DNA of 64,000 bases from Anagrus nilaparvatae. Its lineage: Eukaryota > Arthropoda > Insecta > Hymenoptera > Mymaridae. A program made the position numbers and the translations under genes. How positions within the stretch are numbered: the stretch's first letter is position 1; each line of letters opens with the position of its first letter. Below, piece after piece: positions 49,531-60,036 of the stretch. Under the pieces are notes generated by a model, which did no database searches, had not been told where the DNA came from, and saw only the letters and a list, made by a program, of their open reading frames with translations. Where the stretch lies: contig JAKSXM010000007.1 in the NCBI GenBank assembly GCA_022575985.1, positions 62,092,501 to 62,156,500 of the forward strand, given 5' to 3'.

Positions 49531-50753
49531 TTAACCCATAAGTACCTAATCGACAATTCTTGGACACATGAATATTTTGGTATGAAAAAATGAATATTTT
49601 TGGCTAAAAATCTCACCTAGTAGGTAATTTTTATCGCTCTTTCCAATTCCGAAGTCCGTTTTTACCTACGACCCACAGTGTGGCAAAATGGACAAAAATC
49701 GCTCTTGGGTTGAGTTTTTGAGCTATCAACTTGAAACCTGTTTTGAACGACTTTAAAATAAGCCTGCTTTCGTGTCATACTGCGGATTTTTCATATTTTT
49801 TTATTTTTAATTAATCTATTCACTAAAAATGCATTTTATGCGAGATCCAAAAATAGGCAAAAATTATGATTGAATATTTTTTGACTTAAAAATTTTTTTT
49901 AATTTTTATGTATATAATGCAGGATGAACACAAAAAAATTTCCCATTTGTTTTAGAGTGCAAAAAATATAGGAAGTGAAAATTTCGATAAATGAATAGGT
50001 TGAGGTAGTGTAAATAGGCTAATTAAAAATAAAAAAATTTGAAAATCCGCAGTGATGCACGAAATCCAACTTATTTTAAAGCCGTTCAAAACAGGTTTCA
50101 AGTCGATAGCTCAAAAACTCAGTCCAAGAGCGATTTTTGTCCATTTTGCCACACTGTGCGACCCTTGGGTAATGAAATATCAACCCCTAAATTAGGGTAA
50201 AATCCCTAAAATTGTAAAATTTTTCAAAAAAAGTTACTACACGCAAAGAAAAGTTTCTTCATCTTGGAAATTATATTTTTTACTTTTCAAAAAGTAAAAG
50301 ATGCAAATTTATGTATTCTCACAACATTTAACCTCTCGAGGGGGTAAATAATAGGGATCATGGGGTGGATTTTACAGTTGTATAAAAAATGATTATTTTT
50401 AGCTGAAAACGTCACCTAGTAGGTATTTTTGGTGGCTCTTTCCATTTCCGAAGTCTGTTTTCGCCTACAATCATTGGGTTATGAGATTAAACTCCTAAAG
50501 TAGGGTAAATCATTTTTTTTTAAATTATAAAAAAGCGTAACTTTTTTTGAAAAATTTAACAATTTTAGGGATTTTACCCTACTTTAGGGGTTGATATTTC
50601 ATTACCCAAGGGTCGTAGGTAAAAACGGACTTTGGATTTCCAAAGGAAAGAGCGATAAAAATACTAGATGAGATTTTTAGCCGAAAATATTCATTTTTTC
50701 ATACAAAAATATTCATGTGTCCAAGAATTGTCGATTAGACGCTTATGGGTTAA
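49531..50753. mobile_element. piggyBac-like foldback element with TTAA ends
   Basis: TTAA followed by CCCATAAG at the left (49531) and CTTATGGG followed by TTAA at the right (ending 50753). piggyBac elements duplicate TTAA and start with CCC. The arms pair for ~230 bases once the nested element at 49674-50158 is removed. It includes no transposase. A partial direct repeat of the left arm lies at ~50390-50510. Confidence 0.8.
49674..50158. mobile_element. Transib-like MITE nested in the piggyBac-like element; RSS-like ends
   Basis: Both ends read CACAGTG, 11 bases, ACAAAAATC (right end as reverse complement). The duplication CGACC is on each side (49669-49673, 50159-50163). The matching arm of the host foldback (about 50610-50630) shows the uninterrupted site, proving both insertion and a 5 bp duplication. 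CACAGTG is the heptamer of V(D)J recombination signals, and ACAAAAATC matches the nonamer ACAAAAACC at eight of nine. The element is 485 bp, non-coding, palindromic. Confidence 0.85.
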
Positions 50754-52975
50754 CCGGTAAGTTTTTGAATAAAAATTCAACTATTCAAGGAATTAGCGAA
50801 CAGTGAAAACTTTTCTTTTCAAATGATTATGTATCCAAACTATTAATATTCAACAAAAGCTTATCTGCTATCTTAAGTCCTCTCTAGATCTAATTAATAT
50901 TTTTAAATCTTGTGTGCTTATCCTGTACTCTTTAGTATAGTAAAAGCACATGGAATTAAAAAAAAATTTATTTTGTCTAGAAAAAGCTTTAAATAGCTGT
51001 GTACATGCAGCCCAAAATCCTCGAACGTTCAAGGAGAAGACTTTAGGCTATGCGTTTCAAATTTAAGGGTTGCCTAAAGAGTTTGCTTGAATGAATTAGA
51101 TAGTCAGAATGTGATTTTTGCCAAAATAAACAAATATCTTTAAATGCTTCTAACTATTTCGAAAAAAGCTTATAAATATTTGAGGAGCTTTACTTATAAG
51201 GCCAACAAAATAGTAGGCATATGTATAAAGCATATATTATATTGTGATAAAATTAAACGTATCAGGGTTTTCTGAGCTATTAAATCAAATAAATAAATTT
51301 ATTGCTATTTTAATAATTTAATATATTTTAAATAATGTTCTTTAAATATATAAAGAAAAAAATTTTTTTTTTTAATTTATTTTGTATCTGGAAAAACCAT
51401 ATCTTTAGCGTTAAATTTATAGATCTTTTATTTTAAAAATCTAATAAATGACGCAATCCCCTCTTGATTTTTTAAATATTTTTATTGCAAAATTTTATTT
51501 GAAATTAATAAAAATTCAATAACACCTTTGAATGACACAAAAAAATGAAAAAATAATCATGAAATAAATATTTTGAAAAAAAATATTAATACAAATATGA
51601 ATATTTTATCATCTTTAAAATTCTGCTGTAGTTAAAAGGGGCTTAAAAAATAGTAAAATTTTAAATACTAAAAAGCTTTTCTCGCTTTTACTCTATGCAA
51701 TATATGCATATTTTATAGAAATATGGCATGCACCGTTTTTGAGTTATGCAGTATGCAGTATATGTTATAATAATTAAAAAAATATATGCCAGTATAATAA
51801 AATATCAGGTCTGTAAAATATAATTATTAAATTTATTAGCTAAAGCTTAATTTATAAAAAAAGTATATTATTGGCATGTATCCAAAATTTTAAACTACAA
51901 AAAAAAGTTAATTTTTATTAATGTAACTTTTTTAAATTATTGCTTTCATTCATCAAGTATAATTTGAATTTTGTCATTGATTCTATTTTTCATTATACAT
52001 ATATTTACAAATTTTTATTTCATAAAAAAATTTAAGTCTTCTAAAAAAGTAACAGAAAAGCAATTGAATTACTAGGATCTGCTATTTTTGATAGAATTTC
52101 TGAGACCAGTTTCTTCTGTCAAGTAAATGCTACTTTTTTTTAGCAGCTTTTCAAAAATATCTAAAATTTACTTGAAAAAAAAGGCTTTTTGTTTGGTTCC
52201 ATTACTCGAAGGATTCTAGATCCAAGTATATTGTGATTTGTAAAGTGCTAAAACTAACAAGGAGAGTATCAACTGTTTGGGAAGCCGATTTGCTTTTAAC
52301 TTTCAAGACAGGTTCTGGTAATTGAAAAAATGTCTCCTATACCCTCAATTTATCTAAATGCACCCATTGAGCCTAGAAATTAGCAGAATAATTTAAAAGA
52401 CATTCTATCTTGTAGCATTAAATTCTCACAGATTACCTTATAAGGTAATCTGCGAAAACTCTGTTAGGGGGCCAAACTTCTAGCCATAGCCTGCCTGAAA
52501 GATTGAAGCAAATCGACTTCTCAAATACTTGACACACCCCTTTTAACATGACCAAAATTTTATTTCATCAGAATATAAAAAGTCCTCCTACGTATTACTT
52601 ATAGGACAAAAAGTTTGTTTAACTTGACGTAACCTTTTAGTTTTTTGGTAAATGACACCTGTTAAAAATCGATAAAAATAACTCCCAACCAGAATAATAT
52701 TTATGTACCAATCAAAACATTTTATAATTGAAGTGTATCTAGTATAGCAGATACTTATTAAATCATACTATGAAGATATAAATTTACATTAATGAAAATA
52801 AAAATAATTTCTTTTTATAGAATATAGTGTTGATTTACGTCAATGCTTTTAAATACTATGTGTAATAGTAAAAAAAAATCTTGACCAATAAACTATATAA
52901 TTTGTTGATAAAAAGAAAAAAAAGGGGTTGGAAAATCAAAAGATACGTATTTTTTTTTTTTTGGAGGGGTTTGGT
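50754..52975. other. Intergenic AT-rich DNA upstream of Akh
   Basis: No open frame or repeat of note except the perfect palindrome at 52429-52452. Upstream regulatory DNA of Akh is likely within it, but no factor site can be named with confidence. Confidence 0.45.
52429..52452. repeat. Perfect 24 bp palindrome
   Basis: CAGATTACCTTA directly followed by its reverse complement TAAGGTAATCTG, with no loop. Single occurrence in the window. Confidence 0.9.
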
Positions 52976-52980
52976 TTTTA

Positions 52981-52988
52981 TATATAAA
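52981..52988 (+). promoter_or_regulatory. Candidate TATA box of Akh
   Basis: TATATAAA lies about 180 bases upstream of the first splice donor. Transcription from ~30 bases downstream would give a 5' leader of roughly 155 bases. The surrounding sequence is AT-rich, so this is only a candidate. Confidence 0.3.
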
Positions 52989-53164
52989 AAAAAATCAAGA
53001 GCTTCCTTGTACATAATATATCGTATTCTTTGATTCTCATAACATCATTCGACTTTTTTCATCTCAAGTTATCTGTTTACTTAGAACTTACTTAAAATAA
53101 AGTGACTATTCAATTTTCTTTTATTATATATTTGATTTTTTTTTTCTCAAACTTAATAAATAAA

Positions 53165-53569
53165 ATGTGAGTTTTTATTTATTTATTTATTTTTTTTTTG
53201 TGTAATGAAGTGCAAGTGTTATAATTTAAAAATTTTTTTTTCATTTTTTTAGGCATTTCAAAAAAATTTATTCGACGAGTATTGTAATTATTGGTTTAAT
53301 ATTATTATTAATAAATAGTGAAACTGATGCACAACTTAATTTTTCAACTGGTTGGGGTAAAAGAAGTGAAGCCTTAATTGGTAACATTGAAGAACGTATT
53401 AAATCAATCGAAGAAAGACCATTATTAGAAAAATTTTTACGTTTACAAAGACGTTTAAGAAAAGTAAGATTTTATTCATTTTTTTTTAAATTTCAAATTA
53501 TTCAAAAAAATTTTTTTTTTACAGTTAGAAGAACAAAATAGCATTTATCAAAATGAAGACTTGGATTAA
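53165..53569 (+). CDS. Akh: Adipokinetic hormone precursor; start codon split by an intron
   Basis: Joined pieces: AT at 53165-53166, then 53253-53463, then 53525-53569, giving 85 residues. A signal peptide starting MHFKKIYSTSIVIIGLILLL ends near SETDA. It is followed by QLNFSTGW, then GKR, the amidation and dibasic cleavage site. The product should be pGlu-LNFSTGW-amide, the hormone released from the corpora cardiaca that mobilises fat-body lipid and sugar. The remainder is the AKH-associated peptide, charged and helical, with no Cys, whereas many AKH precursors have one for dimerisation. The exon ending ...AAAT|gtgagt supplies the first two bases of the start codon. No other in-frame ATG precedes the hydrophobic segment. 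Polyadenylation signals follow closely. Confidence 0.88.
53253..53463 (+). CDS. Akh: Akh main exon: signal peptide, hormone, most of associated peptide
   Basis: The acceptor is tttttttag|G and the donor AAA|gtaaga. It begins with the G of the start codon and encodes 70 further residues, including QLNFSTGWGKR at about 53331-53363. Confidence 0.93.
53525..53569 (+). CDS. Akh: Akh last exon
   Basis: After ttttttttacag. It encodes LEEQNSIYQNEDLD and a TAA stop, continuing the acidic helical tail of the associated peptide. Confidence 0.85.
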   Translation, partial: LEEQNSIYQNEDLD

Positions 53570-53604
53570 TAAATATACAAAAAATGTGAAAATATTGCGT
53601 TTCC

Positions 53605-53645
<41 letters not shown>

Positions 53646-53806
53646 AATTTAGCAATATGTCACAATTTTATTATAATTATTTAATGTTAAATTATAGAAT
53701 TAATTTATTACGTATTAATAATTTTTATTATTTTTAAAATTTTTTTATAAGTTTTTGTGTTATTTATATAATTAAGTTATATATAATAAGAAAGTAAATA
53801 AATAAA
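53568..53806 (+). promoter_or_regulatory. Akh 3' UTR with AATAAA signals
   Basis: AATAAA overlaps the stop codon (53568-53573) and recurs at 53797-53806. The second is the more likely functional signal. A 31-base A tract at 53612-53642 lies between them. Confidence 0.45.
53612..53642. repeat. (A)31 tract
   Basis: Uninterrupted A run just after Akh. No LINE or SINE body adjoins it, so it is a simple repeat or lies within the 3' UTR. Confidence 0.9.
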
Positions 53807-53809
53807 AAA

Positions 53810-54477
53810 AAAAATATTATTATCTTGTTTTACAATTTTTTTTTATTCAATTTTTCTTCAAAAATAATAGCGGTTTATAAACAAAGAAGAAATTTGCTAA
53901 GTCATGATATATATAGGCCCAAAATCAAGTTTTAAGAAAGTGTTTATCATTTGGAATTTTTTATGTTTATGGATATTATAACCCATATGCATTAAAATTG
54001 TGAATAGCTTTTTTTTTAAAGAATTTTATAGCCTAATTTTAACATATTTTATGAATTTAAAATTCTTATCCATACAAATAATTATCAGTTGAAATAAACT
54101 TTAAAAACTATGCAATTTTATTTTATAATTTTTTTTTCTCATAATAAAATGAAAAAATGATTAATTATGGAACAACAATATTTGGTTGTAATAAGAATTA
54201 TATGATTGGAAAGAATTAGGTAATTTTAATTCTATAAAAATTATATTAACTTTTGAAAAATCCGAAGAAAATTTCGGAAAATTCTGAAGATTATTTCGCT
54301 CCTAGCTACATAGTTTAAGGCATTATAACTATGATCACTATATAACCTGTCATTTAGATAACCGAAATTTAAACAAAAATTATTGAAAAAAAGTCCATAA
54401 AAGACCTAAAATATTACCTAAAGGGGCTTATTGTGGGCAAGTGGACTTGTTGCTGTAAGAACGGATATCGGAATCGT
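53810..54477. other. Intergenic sequence, nothing recognised
   Basis: AT-rich, between Akh and the LINE insertion. Confidence 0.45.
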
Positions 54478-54492
54478 ATTCAGCGACCTAAG

Positions 54493-55333
54493 TTTTTTTT
54501 TTTTTTTTTTTTTTTTTTTTCCGAGGGAGTGAAGAGTGCATCTTACGCATATCTTTTGGCAACGGGCCAAAGGATTGTGTGGCAACTCTACCTTGCATTA
54601 TCGACAATGGAATCATCAATCATAGTGAACTATAATCCACGATTGCACGGCCAATGATGCAAGGTCCTATCCACTAAACTCCCCTCCCTATTACCTTTGA
54701 CACATATTGTCCCGAGCCGAGACTCCCTGTTGAGGAATAAAATCAACCCAGGACGTGCCGCCCGCAAATCTTCATCCACCCATCGTGCCTAAAAAAAAAA
54801 TAACATTAAAAAATTCAAAAAAATTAACCCCAAAGCCTCCTTAGGAGGAGCGTTTTCTCTATTCGAGGAAACTCTCCTCTTTTTTCCACTTAAGCATAGT
54901 CCGTACTTAATCAGCTACCTTGTACCAGTTTTCAGTACTATGTGGCATTTAGTGGACCACACTCTCTGGCCTCCATTCGCGGACGGCTGGTCGCTCATCG
55001 GCGAATCTCGTACACGCGAAAAGGGTATGTGCCGCAGTGTCTACCTCACCCACGCAGTGCAAGCACTGTGCTGTTCCTACCTTGCTCCATTTAAAGAGCT
55101 GGCTACGGAAGTATCCGTGGCCAGACAGGAACTGGGTGAAGTAGAAATCAACCTCCCCATGTCCCCGGTCAATCCATAGCTTTGGGTCGCCATTCCATCG
55201 TCGCTGCCATGATTCCGTCACATGTCGACTCCACGTAACTATGGTATACGTTTTTAGGCTCCAGCGTAAGTAGGTCGATAGGAATGACTCCCGCTATCAC
55301 CTTGATCGCCGGCTCGGGTACCGTTCGATACGC
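54493..55333 (-). mobile_element. R1-clade LINE, 5'-truncated, poly(A) tail and 15 bp TSD
   Basis: The tail is 28 T on the + strand (54493-54520), i.e. poly(A) of a minus-strand element. The body encodes, with frame breaks, IPIDLLTLEPKNVYH, WQRRWNGDPKLWIDRGHGEV, VDFYFTQFLSGHGYFRSQLF and CLHCVGEVDTAAHTLFACT. These match the C-terminus of R1-type ORF2 as in the 22.5 kb copy. ATTCAGCGACC(T/C)AAG flanks it at 54478-54492 and 55334-55348 with one mismatch. This shows ordinary target-primed insertion at a non-rDNA site. Confidence 0.9.
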
Positions 55334-55348
55334 ATTCAGCGACCCAAG

Positions 55349-56500
55349 TTACCGTTGTAAAATTCCCTTTCTACATAACAGGTTTTTGTTTCCCTTTAAA
55401 TTGGGTCAAGGTTTGCGACAATTTTATTTTTTCACCAAGTATGAACTTTTCAGCACTTCACCTCCCCTCCACCCCCGTTCAAATTTAAATTTTTACTACA
55501 CTCTATTGTTCACCGTTCCTGTGAATTTTCGAATTTGGGACTCATGATCAATAACCATTAATGACCAGAACCTGAAGTGATCAATTTTTATTTATTGTAT
55601 AAAAACACAAAGAAACGCTCTTAAAATTATTAGAAAAGTTTTTCCGATTGATAATAGAATTCCTCTGGTTATCCAAATTTGAAATCCATTTTTTTTAATT
55701 TTCCCGAGGAAAGCCGAGGATCCAGAAAATATGGCCTGTTGTTGCTCATAACTCTGAAGCTGCTCCTCCAAATGACTTGATATTGAAACTGAAGACAGAG
55801 TATCCTTCATATTTCACATGGAATTAATATAGGTTTAGATATTTTCACAAAGAGAAAAGCTATATCAATATTTAGTAAAATTTTCCGATTTTAACTAAAA
55901 ATTTTGCAAATATTAACTTACGAAAAACTGTTTTCATAATATCTCATTTTTATGAAAAAAAATTATTTATTTATATGGTCAATTTTACAAAATAATGCTA
56001 TATTTGTAAAAAACTTTATTTAAGTGATCTTTAGTAAAAATGTCCTAAAGGGAAAGTGAAGGTGTGGGATTTTGAAAAATCCGATTTGACTAGATTTAGC
56101 ATGTTAAAATATAAAATTATAACAATTTTTTTAGCAGCTGTTTTTCGAATTAAAAATATTTTTAAGAGAAATCGAAGTAACATTTTCTATCTTAATTTTT
56201 CTACATGCTGAATGAAGCTCAAAAACTATTTTCAACTGTAGAGGGTTTTCAGCGTAATAATAATAAATGAAAATTGGTCATTTTGGGCTTCGAAATCGAA
56301 CCCAAATACGAAAATTCTGAGAAATGACCAGAAACGATTTTAAGCAGATTTTAAGACAAATAAAGTTTGGGCAGTGAGGAAATTTTATATTTATGATCAC
56401 CTTTGAACAATTTCAGTGCAAACCGCAGACCTAATCTGCAAGTCAACAAACTTTTCACATGGAATTAGTCATATATATGACACATTATATTTTTATTTCT
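55349..56500. other. Intergenic sequence
   Basis: Nothing recognised apart from a small minus-strand open frame at 55592-55810, listed separately. Confidence 0.45.
55592..55810 (-). other. Unrecognised 72-codon open frame
   Basis: The minus-strand frame starts MKDTLSSVSISSHLEEQLQS and ends in a hydrophobic stretch. The first half is Gln/Glu-rich and could form a short coiled coil. Codon composition is less AT-biased than the surroundings. No splice sites or family match seen; possibly a decayed transposon or gene fragment. Confidence 0.2.
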
Positions 56501-57745
56501 ACTTAACCCCATAGAATCAAAAAAAAAATTGAAGGCACAGCGATTCGACTCATGTTTTCAGGTAGCTTGAACCTTCAGAAAACCGAAAAAAAATCGTGAA
56601 CAAGAAATTGGCGATAGGTGTCAAAAAGATTTTTCCATTTTTATGTTAAAAACTGCGTTTTTCATGTCTTGTTTGAACTACCTGGATTGGTAGTATGGCC
56701 ATGGCTACGCCTGCGCTAAATTTTTTTAAAATAAATAAATACCTATAAATTTCAAAAGTTTTACGTTCAAAACTGTCGTAAATAAACTTTGCTTCTTAAT
56801 TTTAACTGGTTTTTGAGATGAAAAATAAATTTTTGCAAAGAATAATGATTTTTAACATGGAACATGTTCATTGTATGGGGTATTTGAAAAAGTCTGGTTC
56901 GATAGGGGGGGGGGGGTGGAATGGATTTAGAATGTTTTTGATTTAGGGACCTTTGGTGCAGAAGTACCTCGGGACTTTTGGTGCAGAAGTACCTAGGGAC
57001 CTTTGGTGCAGAAGTCCCTAAAAATCTTTGGTGCAGAAGTACCTAGGGACCTTTCAATTATTCATATTATTTAAAAAACAATAAAAATTTGAAAATTTAA
57101 TTAATTTTGTTCACTCTGATGTGTAAGCAGCATGATTTTCATAATAAAAATTTATATATAAATATTTTGATATAAATATTGATATTATGAACACAATAGT
57201 TACTTTATTATCAGTGTTATAAGTGAACATTTTCCATGCTCGTTGGTTGTGTAATTACACAAACCGATTATAAATTTTTTTTTTGGAAAAAATTGATAGT
57301 AAAAAAAAAATTATTTTATGTTGAAATTCATGCGGGTTATGTATTTTTTAGGTTCATAAGCCCTCTTTTTTTAATATAATTTCAATTTTTTTTAATGAAT
57401 TTTGTTTTGACGATAACTTGGCTAATTTTTTTGTAAAAGTTTTTTTTTCTTCAAGAGTGATTTTTCCTTGGAAATCCGAATTTTCCGTCTTTTTTTAAAA
57501 TGAGAATATGATTGAATATAAAAACTACAAAAAAAAGTTATTTTGAAATTTATGTATTCATAAATTGCTCAGACATAAAAAACGCAGTTTTTAACATAAA
57601 AATGGAAAAATCTTTTTGACACCTATGGCTAATTGCTTGCTCATGATTTTCTTTTTGGTTTTTTGAAGTTTCAAGCTATCTGAAAACATGGGATGACTGA
57701 TGTGCCTTTGAATTTTTTTTTTTATATTCCAGGGCCGAGTTAAGT
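56501..57745. mobile_element. Composite 1.25 kb foldback element
   Basis: Inverted arms at about 56501-56680 and 57565-57745. They share acttaac ends, gaaggcac / gtgcctttg and the long block from taggtgtcaaaaagattttt. TTAA sits inside both ends next to C-rich sequence, weakly suggesting a piggyBac relation. The interior holds the 25 bp minisatellite, a G-tract repeat copy and a piece like one arm of the 34 kb hairpin. Confidence 0.7.
56946..57054 (+). repeat. 25 bp minisatellite, ~4.4 copies
   Basis: The unit is GGGACCTTTGGTGCAGAAGT followed by ACCTA. Copies start at 56946, 56971, 56996 and 57021, and a partial at 57046. They differ at one to four positions. A run of G (near 56906-56917) lies just upstream. 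Confidence 0.92.
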
Positions 57746-57955
57746 AAAAATAAAAATAAATTAATGCGATAGTACTTTTTAACAAAAAATTTTTTAATTA
57801 AAAATTTTATTATTAATAAATAATTTATTATGAATTTCAAATTAATTTTATAAAAAAATATATAGGGCAAATTACTTTATGCAACTTAAATTCGACGTTA
57901 TATTTGTAGCAATTTTTTACTATATTAAATAAATTTTTATTATAATATTATATTA

Positions 57956-58221
57956 CACTGTAAAAAGTAACTTTCTTAGATTTACAAAAAAAATAGAATT
58001 TTTTCGAAAAATTAATGAATTTTCAAAAAATTTTGTAAATATTCGTTAAAAATCATAAATTTACTAAATTTAGTATATTTTCGAAAAATTTGAGAATTCT
58101 CGATTTTTTTTTGTGATTTTACGATTTTTTTCGAATTTTTACAAATTGTTTCGAATTTTTACTAATTTTTTGAAAATGTTCTAATTTTTTTGTTAATATA
58201 AGAAAGTTACTTTTTACAGTG
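57956..58221. mobile_element. Tc1/mariner-type MITE, 266 bp, TA duplication
   Basis: CACTGTAAAAAGTAACTTTC at the left and GAAAGTTACTTTTTACAGTG at the right are perfect inverted repeats, flanked by TA on each side. The interior is made of cgaattttt/aaaaattcg words. It sits 0.46 kb upstream of the Xdh start. Confidence 0.85.
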
Positions 58222-58678
58222 TATATTTTAAATTCTATATTTCTAGAAAATACACAGCATTGATAAAATCGAATAATTTAAATATATATTATTATTATAC
58301 AGTGTTAAAATTCTAAAGAAAGAAAAGCCTATACTTTTTTCTAGTAATGGGATGAGAAAATTTTCCAGCCAAGAGTTCATATTTTCTATATATGTCTCAG
58401 TTGGTAGCTCTGCAAAAAAAGGCATATTTTTTGAAAAGTTTATTTTATTGAATTATGTCAGCTTTATCAGATAACAAAAATTACTCTCATTTTTATTATG
58501 CATATTGCATGACAAATTAATAGAATCGACCCCCTCCCTTGTCTTTTTTAGCAGAATGATAAAGTATAACTATCAGATAGAATTACTTAGATCTTAGTAC
58601 GCTATAATACTTAATATCCTCATAATATTTAATTTTTATTTCGAGATAGCAACTTCTTACTTGTATTTTCTAAAAAAA
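58222..58678. other. Region upstream of Xdh
   Basis: AT-rich; the Xdh promoter should lie here. No TATA box or known site can be singled out. Confidence 0.4.
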
Positions 58679-60036
58679 ATGAGTTCAACTCTTGTTTTTT
58701 ATGTTAATGGGAATGAGGTAGGTTTTCGGATAAGCGAAATTTTACGTTAAAAATACTTGAATGAATTTAATTTATTATAGATAGTTGACAAGAATATAGA
58801 GCCAGAATGGACTCTACTTTTTTATCTTCGAAACAAGTGTATCCTTTTAAAAGATAGTCTATCATTTTTCTAGCTGTAACCCGATCCTATAAACGGTCGC
58901 TTTCTTATCAATTTTAATCAAATTAAAAAAAATAAAAATGTATTAATAATCTATAAGCAATAAGGAAAGTGTGAGTACTCTCAGTTTTTATATAAACAAA
59001 TACTTTAATCCATTATAAAATTTTTCCGCTTGTTTCTTATAGAAGATGACCCTGGAGAATATATTTGTTTTTATTAATTAAATGGTTACAAAGTATTAAA
59101 TAAAAATACTTGATTTTTTAGCTAACCAGTTTTTCCTTTATATTTGCAATAAATTCCCATCTATTCGTATTTTATATTTAGTATTTTTGCGCTCCTTATT
59201 ATTCACAGATTATTAACTTATTTTATAAAAATTGAAACCTCAAAATAGTCAGAAAGTATCCGTTTATGGAATAGGCTTGCAGCTAGAAAAATGACCTCGA
59301 GGCAGCATATAAATACAAATTTCTTATACAAATTAATTTTTCACGAGCACCTTTTTGCAATTTTCCTTACGACTATTTACCTAAAAAAGTAAACATCAAA
59401 GGAACAAAATTAGGTTGTGCTGAAGGAGGTTGCGGAGCTTGCACTGTCATGATTTCAAAATATGATCGGAACACAAAGAACGTAACGTAAGCCCTTGGTA
59501 GATTTTTCATACATGAAATAAAGACAATTTTAAAAAAAAATTGTAAATTATTTTAAACCCAGAAACTTAGCGATAAATGCATGTTTGGTGCCAATATGCT
59601 CAATTCACGGTATGGCTGTTACTACCATTGAAGGGATTGGGAGCACAAAGACAAAACTCCATCCAGTACAAGAGCGCATCGCAAAAGCTCACGGTTCTCA
59701 GTGTGGTTTTTGCACACCAGGTTTTGCAATGTCTATGTACGCTTTGTTAAGGTCTAAAAGTTTTCCGAATATCGATGACATCGAAGAAACATTTCAAGGT
59801 GAGAATACTTTGTTGAAAAATACGCAGATTTGACAGTTCTTACCGTGGGAAACTTTTTAGGGAACCTCTGTAGGTGCACCGGTTATCGACCGATAATAGA
59901 TGGATACAAAACATTTACGAACGCTAGTTCTATTTTTGCAAAAAATTCAGAAAAAAATTTCTGTCAATTATTAGACATAGAAGATTTATTGCCGATGGAA
60001 CCTTCAGGAGAGCCGATATTTCCACCCAAATTACAA
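58679..60036 (+). CDS. Xdh: Xdh exons 1-5: two 2Fe-2S domains
   Basis: Exon 2 ends in CGAAACAAGT|gtatcc; this donor, rather than the GT two bases earlier, keeps the frame and gives [14 protein letters not shown]. Cluster ligands: [12 protein letters not shown] (exon 3), CGFCTPG (exon 4) and [10 protein letters not shown] (exon 5). Family equivalents are complete, so electron transfer should be intact. Confidence 0.9.

Noticed and set aside
54940..55547. Plus-strand frames of 79 and 87 codons
   Set aside because: The first is antisense to the LINE body; the second starts within it and continues into unrelated flank.
58800..58900. Continuing Xdh exon 2 through ...[13 protein letters not shown]
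   Set aside because: This runs to a stop. The donor at 58839 instead restores [14 protein letters not shown], matching the family.
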